Shown in pieces: positions 50,904 through 59,782 of a DNA stretch of 64,000 nucleotides. The DNA is from Phytopythium helicoides. Lineage: Eukaryota; Oomycota; Peronosporomycetes; Pythiales; Pythiaceae. A model generated the notes under the pieces. The model was not told the origin of the DNA. It worked only from the letters and a program-made list of their open reading frames with translations, and did not search any database. How positions within the stretch are numbered: the stretch's first letter is position 1; every line of letters begins with the position of its first letter. Both the position numbers and the translations under genes were made by a program. Location of the stretch: NCBI GenBank assembly GCA_024867545.1, contig JANFNE010000025.1, positions 372,001 through 436,000 on the forward strand, read 5' to 3'.

Positions 50904-52898
50904 ATGTCTCCCAACCTCAAGCGCAGCATCAGTCTAACATGTTGCCCTGTACTATCCAACGACAATGTTGGGCTTCAGCGAAGTAACTCCGCTCCACCGA
51001 TGCAATTGGCGGCAAGAAGCACGCCAAGCATAGTCACCAAAATCGCGAGCGACATCATCGGAGCACACACTACATTCCGATCTCCATTCGGGGTCAAAGC
51101 CATGACGTACGCAGACTATACCGCCAGCGGAAAAGCGCTACGATCCATCGAAGACTTCATCCGACAAAACGTACTGCCGCTCTATGGAAACACACACACC
51201 ACCACCTCCGCCACCGGACTACAAACCACAAGCTTCCGAGAAGAGGCTCGCCGGATCATCGCGAATGCTGTCAATGCTCACATCGATGGGCCAGATGCAC
51301 CCGACTGCGTCATCTTCACGGGATCCGGAAGCACAAGCGCCATCTACAAGCTCGTGACCGCACTCGGACTCAACAAAATCTCCGACAACAACAGATCACC
51401 TCCTGATACCAGACCTGTCGTCTTCATTGGTCCGTTCGAGCACCATTCCAATATTCTACCGTGGCGTGAGAGCTCTGCGGACGTTGTTTCGATTCCGGAA
51501 GACGCCACTGGTCACGTCGATATGACAGTGCTCAAGCGCAAGTTGCAGCAGTACAGACATCGACCGCTGAAGATGGGGTCGTTCTCGGCTGCTTCCAATT
51601 TGACTGGTATCTTGACGGATGTTGATGCTGTCACTTCATTGTTGCACCAGTTTGGCGCTCTGTCGTTCTGGGACTACGCGGCGTGCGCTCCTTACGTCAA
51701 TATTGACATGAACCCGGCTGGTAAAGCCTTGGGGAGCAAAGACGCCATCTTTATTTCAGGGCACAAATTTATTGGTGGCCCCGGAACTCCTGGTTTGCTT
51801 ATCGTCAAGAAGAAGCTGTTGCCAGCTTCGCCAACTGTTCCTGGAGGTGGCACGGTGCTCTTTGTTGGGGAAGGAGTTCATCACTACCTCGACAATGTCG
51901 TGGAGCGAGAAGAGGGAGGAACACCAGACATCATCGGCAGCATCCGCCTCGGGTTGGCTTTCCAACTCAAGCAGCGAGTTGGTCCTTCAAACATCATGCA
52001 GATCGAGAGAAGACACGTTCAGCATGTTCGAGAATCTCTCAGTCAGAATCCAAACATCGTGCTACTTGGTCGCGACGACGTCATGGATCATGAGCTCCCA
52101 ATCTTCTCTTTTCTAGTACGTTTTGGCGACCGCTTTCTGCACTACAACTTTGTGTGCGCGCTTTTGAACGACCTGTTTGGTGTTCAGACTCGTGGTGGCT
52201 GCCAATGTGCTGGTCCGTACGGCGCTCGATTGCTCGGTGTCAACGAAATGGGTGGTATGGCGCTGGGCTGCGCGTTAATTGAAGACGATGTAATCCTGAA
52301 GCCCGGTTTCTCGCGCATGAGCTTTCCGTATTTCATGAACGACGCTGAGACCGAGTACATTCTCGATGCTGTGCACTTCGTGGCCTCTCACGGCTGGAAG
52401 TTCCTCCCCATGTACTCATTCGACTGCAAGACTGGCGTGTGGTATCACACCAAGGGAATAGGAGCCTCGGAGCTGAAGCTCCAGCAGTTATCCAAACTCC
52501 GCTTCGGCGCCGCACAATCACCGGCACTTCCGGCACTTGGATCGAGCGAGATTCATCAACATCGGAGCGAGAATTTGACTCAAGCAGCGTGGCTAGCCGA
52601 GCAATTCTCGGCCATGACTCTGGATGAGTGCAAGCACGTCAAAATTTTGCAGTCCCACGATCATCTCAGGTGGTTCGTGTACCCAGGCGACGTAATTTCT
52701 GCGTTATACAGCGGAGCAACTCCGGTGTTAAGCTCTGAGATTGTTGGGCCGTTCCAGCCGCATCTATACATGAAAGGTGTCCACGTTCTGACTCAAGACG
52801 ACGATAAAGGAGACAAGAAGGTGAAGAAGAAGACGCTCTCTCAACGAGTCCACTACCGCCTTCACCGAGCCATTAAGGCGTGCACATGTGGGCTCTAG
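50904..52898 (+). CDS. Group II (SufS-like) cysteine desulfurase paralogue 2
   Basis: This intact 664-residue frame starts MSPNLKRSISLTCCPVLS. The core carries FEHHSNILPWRE, FWDYAACAPYVNID, SGHKFIGGPGTPGLL (PLP Lys) and TRGGCQCAGPYGARLL (Cys loop), so the catalytic set is complete. The C-terminal extension includes LRWFVYPGDVISALYS and ends in a basic Lys/Arg stretch (KKVKKKTLSQRVHYRLHRAI) with CTCGL at the terminus. The region 51046-51720 is almost identical in DNA to paralogue 3. From SGHK onward it differs in places where paralogues 1 and 3 agree (FIGGPG against LVGGPN; VGEGVHHYL against VTEQAHQYL/VTEHAHQYL). It has no attached acceptor domain. Confidence 0.83.
   Translation: MSPNLKRSISLTCCPVLSNDNVGLQRSNSAPPMQLAARSTPSIVTKIASDIIGAHTTFRSPFGVKAMTYADYTASGKALRSIEDFIRQNVLPLYGNTHTTTSATGLQTTSFREEARRIIANAVNAHIDGPDAPDCVIFTGSGSTSAIYKLVTALGLNKISDNNRSPPDTRPVVFIGPFEHHSNILPWRESSADVVSIPEDATGHVDMTVLKRKLQQYRHRPLKMGSFSAASNLTGILTDVDAVTSLLHQFGALSFWDYAACAPYVNIDMNPAGKALGSKDAIFISGHKFIGGPGTPGLLIVKKKLLPASPTVPGGGTVLFVGEGVHHYLDNVVEREEGGTPDIIGSIRLGLAFQLKQRVGPSNIMQIERRHVQHVRESLSQNPNIVLLGRDDVMDHELPIFSFLVRFGDRFLHYNFVCALLNDLFGVQTRGGCQCAGPYGARLLGVNEMGGMALGCALIEDDVILKPGFSRMSFPYFMNDAETEYILDAVHFVASHGWKFLPMYSFDCKTGVWYHTKGIGASELKLQQLSKLRFGAAQSPALPALGSSEIHQHRSENLTQAAWLAEQFSAMTLDECKHVKILQSHDHLRWFVYPGDVISALYSGATPVLSSEIVGPFQPHLYMKGVHVLTQDDDKGDKKVKKKTLSQRVHYRLHRAIKACTCGL
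51046..51720. repeat. Near-identical duplicated segment (partner 53404-54078)
   Basis: About 675 bp inside desulfurase paralogue 2 match paralogue 3 with only a handful of base differences seen (for example near 51430, 51497 and 51523). The flanking coding sequence is clearly diverged. Confidence 0.85.
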
Positions 52899-53208
52899 CC
52901 CCACAAATGTATAAGCGAGTACTTGTCTGTCTAAAGAGGACAAAACCTTGAATGAAGACTTTGCTTTCCACTTGACAACAACTTGGTGTTTGCATTCAAA
53001 CTGGATGGATACGCCCTCACTGAATTGTGAAGGATGCGCCAGCGATGACCCCAGGAGCTCCACAAGCGGTGACCGACGACTCAATTCAGTTGGCGACGCC
53101 ATAGCCTCGTCATACAACTAGATTTCGCTCGGCTCTTTCCTGTTTCACAACCCAGTCCTGAGTCGTTGCTCATTTTTGGACTCGTCGCGAGGGAGTCGTC
53201 AGCTAACC
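52899..53208. other. Intergenic region between desulfurase paralogues 2 and 3
   Basis: About 0.3 kb. No element is recognised. Confidence 0.6.
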
Positions 53209-55293
53209 ATGGTGAACCAAGTGGATGTAGACCTCATGCGGTTCCACACCAACCGGACGTCGGTAGCTTCGCTGTTGGCCCCAAGATCAAACTACAGGCC
53301 CTCAGCTGTCGCCCCACGCAAGCCAATTGTCGAGCACGAGCCGTCAAGACGGAAACTTCATTCAAGCCCCGAACGCCAATCACCCAACAAGTCGCAGCTG
53401 CAGCAGATCGCGAGCGACATCATCGGAGCACACACTACATTCCGATCTCCATTCGGGGTCAAAGCCATGACGTACGCAGACTATACCGCCAGCGGAAAAG
53501 CGCTACGATCCATCGAAGACTTCATCCGACAAAACGTACTGCCGCTCTATGGAAACACACACACCACCACCTCCGCCACCGGACTACAAACCACAAGCTT
53601 CCGAGAAGAGGCTCGCCGGATCATCGCGAATGCTGTCAATGCTCACATCGATGGGCCAGATGCACCCGACTGCGTCATCTTCACGGGATCCGGAAGCACA
53701 AGCGCCATCTACAAGCTCGTGACCGCACTCGGACTCAACAAAATCTCCGACAACAACAGATCACCTCCTGATACCAGACCTGTCGTCTTCATCGGTCCGT
53801 TCGAGCACCATTCCAATATTCTACCGTGGCGTGAGAGCTCTGCGGACGTTGTTTCGATTCCAGAAGACGCCACTGGTCACGTCGATTTGACAGTGCTCAA
53901 GCGCAAGTTGCAGCAGTACAGACATCGACCGCTGAAGATGGGGTCGTTCTCGGCTGCTTCCAATTTGACTGGTATCTTGACGGATGTTGATGCTGTCACT
54001 TCATTGTTGCACCAGTTTGGCGCTCTGTCGTTCTGGGACTACGCGGCGTGCGCTCCTTACGTCGATATTGACATGAACCCGTTGACAAAGAGCTCTCGTA
54101 AAGGAGCAACAACTAAAGACGCCATCTTCGTTTCAGGTCATAAACTAGTTGGTGGACCTAACACGCCTGGTGTACTCATCGTCAAGAAGAAGCTGCTGCC
54201 AAACAAACCGACTGTTCCTGGAGGTGGCACAGTGCTCTTTGTCACCGAGCACGCGCACCAGTACTTGGACAATGTCGTAGAGCGAGAAGAGGGAGGTACA
54301 CCAGACATCGTCGGCAGCATCCGCCTCGGATTGGCTTTCCAACTCAAGCAACGAGTTGGTCCTTCAAACATCATGCAGATCGAGAGGCGACACGTTCGAC
54401 ACGTCCGTGAATCACTCAGCCAGAATCCAAACATCGTGTTACTTGGTCGCGACGACGTCATGGATCATGAGCTCCCAATCTTTTCATTTCTCGTGCGCTT
54501 CGGGAGTCGCTTCCTGCACTACAATTTTGTGTGTGCGCTTCTGAACGACCTGTTTGGTGTTCAGACTCGTGGCGGCTGCCAATGTGCTGGACCATACGGT
54601 GCTCGATTGCTCGGCTTGTCGGATGAAGACATCGTGTCGCTCGGTCACGCCGTGGCAGCTCACAATGAGGTGCTGAAGCCCGGCTTCTCGCGCATGAGCT
54701 TTCCGTATTTCATGGATGACGCCGAGACCGAGTACATTCTCGATGCTGTTCACTTCGTGGCCTCTCACGGCTGGAAGTTTCTTCCCATGTACTCGTTCGA
54801 CATCCGCACTGGCGTGTGGGAGCATCACAAGCGCTCATTCGATGCGCTCTCCTCCGCTCAAGCGCAGCAGCAGCTATCACGGTTCTCTCTTGCCAACGCT
54901 GCTCGATCGCCATCCGCCCCCATCTCTCAGCCTGCTCCACTAGCTCTAGCGACGTGGGAGGTCGAGCGCCACCGCAAGGAGAACCTGCAGCACGCCGAGA
55001 AGCTCGCGCGGCGCCTCTCGCGTCGCCTAGTGGACGTCGAGCGCTGCGAGAAGCTGAGCGCGAGCCTCGAGCCGCTGCGCTGGTTCGCGTACCCAACTGA
55101 CGCGCTGGCCACGCTGCGAACGCGCGAGCGCGCGCTGCTGCCCGCCAGGATCCACGGGCCCGTGCAGCCCCACAGGTACACGTCGCGGCCATCAGCGTCG
55201 GCGTCGGCTCGGCCATCGCTCGAGCAGGAGCCGGCGCTGCTTGGTCGAGTGCTGCAGCGCCTGACAGTGCTGACGTACGCGAGTCGCACGTAG
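53209..55293 (+). CDS. Group II (SufS-like) cysteine desulfurase paralogue 3
   Basis: This intact 694-residue frame starts at the ATG at 53209 (MVNQVDVDLMRFHTNRTS); the frame upstream opens only with TTG. The core has FEHHSNILPWRE, a small insertion after DIDMNP (LTKSSRKGATT), SGHKLVGGPNTPGVL and TRGGCQCAGPYGARLL. The 5' half of the core is nearly identical to paralogue 2. The part from SGHK to FSRMSFPYFM is closer to paralogue 1 on the opposite strand 19 kb away, which indicates a mosaic. From about 54950 the third-position GC rises sharply, and the C-terminal extension (LRWFAYPTDALATLRTRERA) resembles paralogue 4 in style. Confidence 0.83.
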   Translation: MVNQVDVDLMRFHTNRTSVASLLAPRSNYRPSAVAPRKPIVEHEPSRRKLHSSPERQSPNKSQLQQIASDIIGAHTTFRSPFGVKAMTYADYTASGKALRSIEDFIRQNVLPLYGNTHTTTSATGLQTTSFREEARRIIANAVNAHIDGPDAPDCVIFTGSGSTSAIYKLVTALGLNKISDNNRSPPDTRPVVFIGPFEHHSNILPWRESSADVVSIPEDATGHVDLTVLKRKLQQYRHRPLKMGSFSAASNLTGILTDVDAVTSLLHQFGALSFWDYAACAPYVDIDMNPLTKSSRKGATTKDAIFVSGHKLVGGPNTPGVLIVKKKLLPNKPTVPGGGTVLFVTEHAHQYLDNVVEREEGGTPDIVGSIRLGLAFQLKQRVGPSNIMQIERRHVRHVRESLSQNPNIVLLGRDDVMDHELPIFSFLVRFGSRFLHYNFVCALLNDLFGVQTRGGCQCAGPYGARLLGLSDEDIVSLGHAVAAHNEVLKPGFSRMSFPYFMDDAETEYILDAVHFVASHGWKFLPMYSFDIRTGVWEHHKRSFDALSSAQAQQQLSRFSLANAARSPSAPISQPAPLALATWEVERHRKENLQHAEKLARRLSRRLVDVERCEKLSASLEPLRWFAYPTDALATLRTRERALLPARIHGPVQPHRYTSRPSASASARPSLEQEPALLGRVLQRLTVLTYASRT
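53404..54078. repeat. Near-identical duplicated segment (partner 51046-51720)
   Basis: Counterpart of the segment in paralogue 2, same orientation, offset about 2.36 kb. Recent conversion or unequal crossing-over is likely. Confidence 0.85.
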
Positions 55294-55462
55294 CGTAACG
55301 GTCATAGCTGTTTTCTGATTGGTTGAAAATCTAAATAACGCTCACCCATTGGATAAAATTGATCTGAGATCTGATAATTCTGAGGGCTCTGTTGGTGGCC
55401 GTGGATGGTGCCATTTCGAGGAGCTACGCCGGTGGAGAAGAAGCGCTCGAGCGAGAGATCCC

Positions 55463-57727
55463 ATGGTGGCCGAGGGCGAGGACCCCGCGCGCTTCTTCTG
55501 CGAGGAGCTGGAGGAGGACCTAAGCTCGCAGATCGAGAGCGCCAACCGCGCAGCTGATGAGGCCAAGCAGAGCGACGGCGGCGTGACGAACAAGGCGCAC
55601 GAGCTCGCCAAGTACGTGGCGCGCAACGTCGTGGGCCGCCGCGAGCTGTTCGAGTCCCCGTATGGCCGCCGCGCGCTGTGCTACGCCGACTTCACGGCCA
55701 GTGGCAAGTCGCTGCGCTGTATTGAGGACTACGTGCAGCGAGAGGTGCTGCCGCTGTATGGTAACACGCACACCACCACGAGCATCACGGGGCTGCAGAC
55801 CACCTGCTTCCGCCACGAGGCTCGCCAGATCATCGCGCAGGCCGTGAATGCCAAGATCACGGGACGCGGAGCAGAGGACTGCGTGCTGTTCACGGGCCAG
55901 GGATGCACCAGCGCCGTCTCCAAGCTTGTCACGGCGCTGGGGCTGCATGTGCCGCTCCAAGACGGCCAGGCTCGACCAGTCGTGTTTGTGGGGCCGTTCG
56001 AGCACCACTCCAACCTGTTGCCGTGGCGCGAGAGCTCGGCTGAAGTCGTCACGATCCCGGAGAACGAACGAGGACAGGTGGACACGGAGGCGCTGAAGCA
56101 GGCGCTCGTGCAGTACGCGGATCGACCGCTCAAGATTGGAGCGTTCTCCGCTGCATCTAACCTTACGGGCGTTCTCACGGACGTAGACAACATATCGACA
56201 ATCCTGCACCAGAACGGCGCGCTTGCGGTTTGGGACTACGCGACGTGCGCGCCGTACGTTGCTATTGACATGAACCCCGTGGTGACGGACGAGCGCCGGC
56301 CATTCGTGTACAAGGACGCGGTGTTCTTCTCAGGCCACAAGTTTGTCGGTGGACCTGGCTCGCCTGGCGTTCTCGTGGTCAAGAAGCGTCTGCTCGCAAA
56401 CCCTGTGCCTACCGTTCCTGGTGGCGGCACCGTCTTTTTTGTCACGGAGAAGGACCACCGATACCTGTCGAACCGTGAAGAGCGTGAAGAAGGCGGCACA
56501 CCAGACATCCTCGGCAGCATCCGCCTTGGTCTTGCGTTTGAGTTGAAGCAGCGTCTTGGTGCTGCCAACATCATGGAGATCGAGAAGCGCCACGTCCAGC
56601 GAGTGCGAGAATCGCTGCGCGCCAACCCTCGCGTCGTGCTGCTTGGCCGTCAAGGTGAAGACGCTGTTGATCAGCTGCCCATTTTCTCGTTCCTGATCCG
56701 TTTTGGCGATCGATTCTTGCACTACAACTTTGTGTGCGCATTGCTGAACGATCTGTTTGGTATCCAAACGCGAGGTGGATGCCAGTGTGCTGGGCCGTAC
56801 GCGTCGCGACTGCTTGGACTTGCCAAGCATGACATTTTGGCCCTTGAGAACTCGTTGATTGACAAGAAGGAGATGCTCCGTCCCGGGTTTTCTCGCATGA
56901 GCTTCCCTTACTTCATGGACGAAAACGAGGTTTCCTACATCCTGGAAGCTGTGAACTTCGTCGCGAACGAGGGCTGGAAGTTCTTGCCTCAATACAAGTT
57001 CAACCACAAGAGCGGCGCGTGGAAGCACACGACGCGCTTCACAAAGTTCCCAAACCGCAAGTGGCTTTCGCACTTTGCTATTGACCTGAGCGACGACGGA
57101 GCCGAGTCTGCACCACAGGATCAGATGATGCTGAAGTCGGAAGACGAACTTGCTCAGCACCGCGCTGAGAACTTTGAGCACGCACGGAAGCTTGCAAGTG
57201 ACTTGACCAACCTGCAGTCAGCAGCGGGTGGGAATGTGGCAGCATCTGCAGCTCAAATGCTCGATGACTCCTACGAGGTTCTTCGCTGGTTTGTGTACCC
57301 GTCGGAGGCTATGAAGTCCCTGAGGGAGTTGGCGAAATCAAATGCAGATCCTTCTGTGCCGCCGTCCCTGGTGTCGCCGATCTGTGGCCCTTACCAACCT
57401 GAACGCTACTTGCTTGGAACACTCAAGCACCAATGGGACAACGAGACTTCAAAGGACTCTACCACTTCCAAGCGGGTATCAAAGGTGTCGTTGCTTCCTC
57501 CTGAAGTTGTGGCTGCGGCTATCGAGCCCGTTCTTCGTGCTGCCAAGAAGACATCAGTGGGTCTACAGGTGAAAATGGACGCGAGCTTGGTGGCAAGTAC
57601 CCTCTGCGCTCTGCGAACGGAGGCGCATCGTCTGGCAGTGACACTGAGACGTCCTTCTCTGGTACCCCTGAGTCAATTGTGGCCCCTTCAGCAACTGCTG
57701 CTGTGCAGGAGATCACGACACAGATGA
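55463..57727 (+). CDS. Group II cysteine desulfurase paralogue 4, probably the N-terminal half of a desulfurase-TtcA fusion
   Basis: The frame runs from the ATG at 55463 (MVAEGEDPARFFCEELEEDL) and has the full catalytic set: FEHHSNLLPWRE, FWDYA-type segment VWDYATCAPYVAID, SGHKFVGGPGSPGVL and TRGGCQCAGPYASRLL. It is the most diverged of the four and probably the ancestral form. Conserved sequence ends near PEVVAAAIEPVLRAAKK (about 57548). The remaining 60 codons of this frame look random. The frame one base earlier instead carries a Gly/Ser/Thr-rich linker (GTPESIVAPSATAAVQEITT) straight into TtcA. A single missing base at about 57546-57551 would give a fusion of about 1048 residues. As sequenced, the TGA at 57725 overlaps the ATG at 57724. 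Confidence 0.83.
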   Translation: MVAEGEDPARFFCEELEEDLSSQIESANRAADEAKQSDGGVTNKAHELAKYVARNVVGRRELFESPYGRRALCYADFTASGKSLRCIEDYVQREVLPLYGNTHTTTSITGLQTTCFRHEARQIIAQAVNAKITGRGAEDCVLFTGQGCTSAVSKLVTALGLHVPLQDGQARPVVFVGPFEHHSNLLPWRESSAEVVTIPENERGQVDTEALKQALVQYADRPLKIGAFSAASNLTGVLTDVDNISTILHQNGALAVWDYATCAPYVAIDMNPVVTDERRPFVYKDAVFFSGHKFVGGPGSPGVLVVKKRLLANPVPTVPGGGTVFFVTEKDHRYLSNREEREEGGTPDILGSIRLGLAFELKQRLGAANIMEIEKRHVQRVRESLRANPRVVLLGRQGEDAVDQLPIFSFLIRFGDRFLHYNFVCALLNDLFGIQTRGGCQCAGPYASRLLGLAKHDILALENSLIDKKEMLRPGFSRMSFPYFMDENEVSYILEAVNFVANEGWKFLPQYKFNHKSGAWKHTTRFTKFPNRKWLSHFAIDLSDDGAESAPQDQMMLKSEDELAQHRAENFEHARKLASDLTNLQSAAGGNVAASAAQMLDDSYEVLRWFVYPSEAMKSLRELAKSNADPSVPPSLVSPICGPYQPERYLLGTLKHQWDNETSKDSTTSKRVSKVSLLPPEVVAAAIEPVLRAAKKTSVGLQVKMDASLVASTLCALRTEAHRLAVTLRRPSLVPLSQLWPLQQLLLCRRSRHR

Positions 57728-58608
57728 CGAAGAAGGTGACGGCGACCAAGCTTTTCCCGACACCACCGAAGAAGCTGAACCGCTGGGTTGGGCAGGCAAT
57801 GATGCAGTGGGATATGATCCAGGATGGCGACCGGCTTCTGCTCGGCGTCTCGGGTGGCAAGGACTCGCTGAGTTTGCTACACATTCTTCTGCAGTTCCAG
57901 AAGCGAGCACCCGTCAAGTTCGAGCTGGCGTGTGCTACTGTCGACCCTCAGACACCGTCGTTTGACCCGAGTCCGCTGAAGGACTACATGAAGCTGCTGG
58001 GCGTGCCGTACTTTTACCTTTCGGAGAACATCATTGAGCGTGCGGCGTGTGAGATGTCCGGTGACTCGATCTGCGCGTACTGCTCTCGCATGAAGCGTGG
58101 ACTGCTGTACACTTGCTGCCGCACTCAAGGGTACAACAAGCTCGTTCTGGCGCAGCACCTGGACGATTTGGCCGAAAGCTTCATGATGTCGGCCATGCAC
58201 AACGGCCAGCTGCGAACGATGAAGGCAAAGTACTGGAACGAAACTCGTGATGTGGAGATCCTACGTCCGCTTGCATACGTTCGTGAGCATGAACTCAAGG
58301 CGTTCGCGTACGACGCTCGACTTCCAGTGATCAACGAGAATTGTCCTGCTTGCTTTGAGGAGCCCAAGGAGCGCCATCGCGTCAAGAAGATGCTCGCCCA
58401 AGAAGAAAGTCTCTACCCGGACATGTACAACAGCCTTCGTCGCGCGTTGCTGCCGCTCATGGACGACGATGTGTACGCTCCGCTGGATGCCGTCCGCACG
58501 CGCATCGAGCAGGCCAAGCAGACTCGCAAGAAGGCCTCGAGCTCCAAGTCTGGCGACAAGAAGACCAGAGAGCCTCAGACGAATGCTGCAGTCGCGACCG
58601 AGGCGTAG
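57724..58608 (+). CDS. TtcA-family tRNA thiolation enzyme (PP-loop ATPase), probably fused to the upstream desulfurase
   Basis: The first in-frame ATG is at 57724 (294 residues). The frame is open and coding-like well upstream, so this is likely the C-terminal half of a fusion. LLLGVSGGKDSLSLLHIL is the PP-loop that binds ATP. CAYCSRMKRGLLYTCC gives the CxxC pair and NCPACFEEPKE the later Cys expected for the FeS cluster of TtcA. LAQHLDDLAESFMM is the conserved HxxDD segment. TtcA thiolates C32 of tRNA using sulfur delivered by a cysteine desulfurase. Physical linkage to a desulfurase would supply persulfide directly. The Lys/Ser-rich C-terminus is unstructured. The family is firm; the RNA target is inferred. 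Confidence 0.87.
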   Translation: MTKKVTATKLFPTPPKKLNRWVGQAMMQWDMIQDGDRLLLGVSGGKDSLSLLHILLQFQKRAPVKFELACATVDPQTPSFDPSPLKDYMKLLGVPYFYLSENIIERAACEMSGDSICAYCSRMKRGLLYTCCRTQGYNKLVLAQHLDDLAESFMMSAMHNGQLRTMKAKYWNETRDVEILRPLAYVREHELKAFAYDARLPVINENCPACFEEPKERHRVKKMLAQEESLYPDMYNSLRRALLPLMDDDVYAPLDAVRTRIEQAKQTRKKASSSKSGDKKTREPQTNAAVATEA

Positions 58609-59782
58609 CCATCGCGTAGAGGCTGCGAATTTTTCAATAGACTGATTCTTGTCGAAAGTCCGGCGTATCATTCCGCGTGTTCGTGGCTGTCCGGCTGGCG
58701 TGCTCTAAGATCTAGATCTCATAGCTCGGTGGATACGTGGATACTCCAGACTGTCCCACCCGACCCGATCCTGAAGTTGGCCAGAGCGCCACGCCTCCGG
58801 CCTCATTTCCCTCGAAAAGGCTCCACTGTCCGTTTCGGTCGCTCAAGGAGACACGTCGAGCGCCTCGTTGGCAGGGGATTGGCTCCGACTTGACAAATGA
58901 GACTCGATGGGTGAGCACGCAGCCACCTCCATCACCTCGAAGCAGCCATCGATCCCTCGCGGTTCAGCTTGCCATCGGACAGAGCAAAGCCAGAAAGAGG
59001 TTCATGATTTCGCAGTGCGTCATCGCACCTGCGCGGTGCGAAATGATGCTTCGATCCCAATCTCTGCCGCTTTTGGTGCTGTCGTAGATTCCATTGAAAA
59101 AGTCATGGAGCGAGTCCAAAATGTCGAGTGGGATTCACCTCCATGAGACTTTAGTGGTGGCTTCCGCGCTACATGTCCAACACATTGAAAGTTCATCACC
59201 ATGAACGCGTGAAGCTCCAAATGAAGATGAGATTATGATGTGCCGGCACGATTATTAATGAAGAGTGGGCCTTTACAGGTTGTCGCATACAAAGTTCAAG
59301 ACGATCCATCCAGTCGGTGGCAGTAGCTCACCGAATCAACCCCTCCGTCCACCGACTGGCTTTTCTGAACTTGCGTGCGCCACAACTGACTCGATGAAGT
59401 TAAAACCCTCTTTCAATGTTATATCTGTATTAAATATTATCCATCTCTTTATCATTCTAAAACAAATTTACCTCTGATTTACAATACCCATCATTAACTA
59501 ATATAATTCAACCCATCGCTATCTGACCAAGCGACGCCCGTCGGCTGGTCGCCTGCTCGCTGGAAATTTTGCTCTTGCACATGCTCGATCCGTCGCGCGC
59601 AGGGCTCCTATGATGCTCTCTGACAGCAAAACCGCTCGCTCTTCCCGTCGCCTGGCAGAAAACGGCCGACCCCCAGCGCTCCGGCCGACGATCCGACGGC
59701 TGGACGAGCAGCTCACTCCGTCTTCCGCCTCCCACCTGCGGACCTTTACGCTCGTAAGCAGCAGCAGCAGCAGCAGCTCCGC
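58609..59782. other. Intergenic region upstream of GH5 gene 1
   Basis: About 1.2 kb with no supported gene. An AT-rich patch lies at about 59400-59510. A (GCA)n-type microsatellite at about 59757-59776 lies just before the ATG. A weak initiator-like sequence, GCTCACTCCGTCTTCC, is at about 59710-59725. Confidence 0.55.

Noticed and set aside
57679..57723. Independent start of the TtcA gene at 57679
   Set aside because: That codon is GTG, not a plausible eukaryotic start. The first ATG is at 57724, and the open, coding-like sequence upstream points to a fusion.
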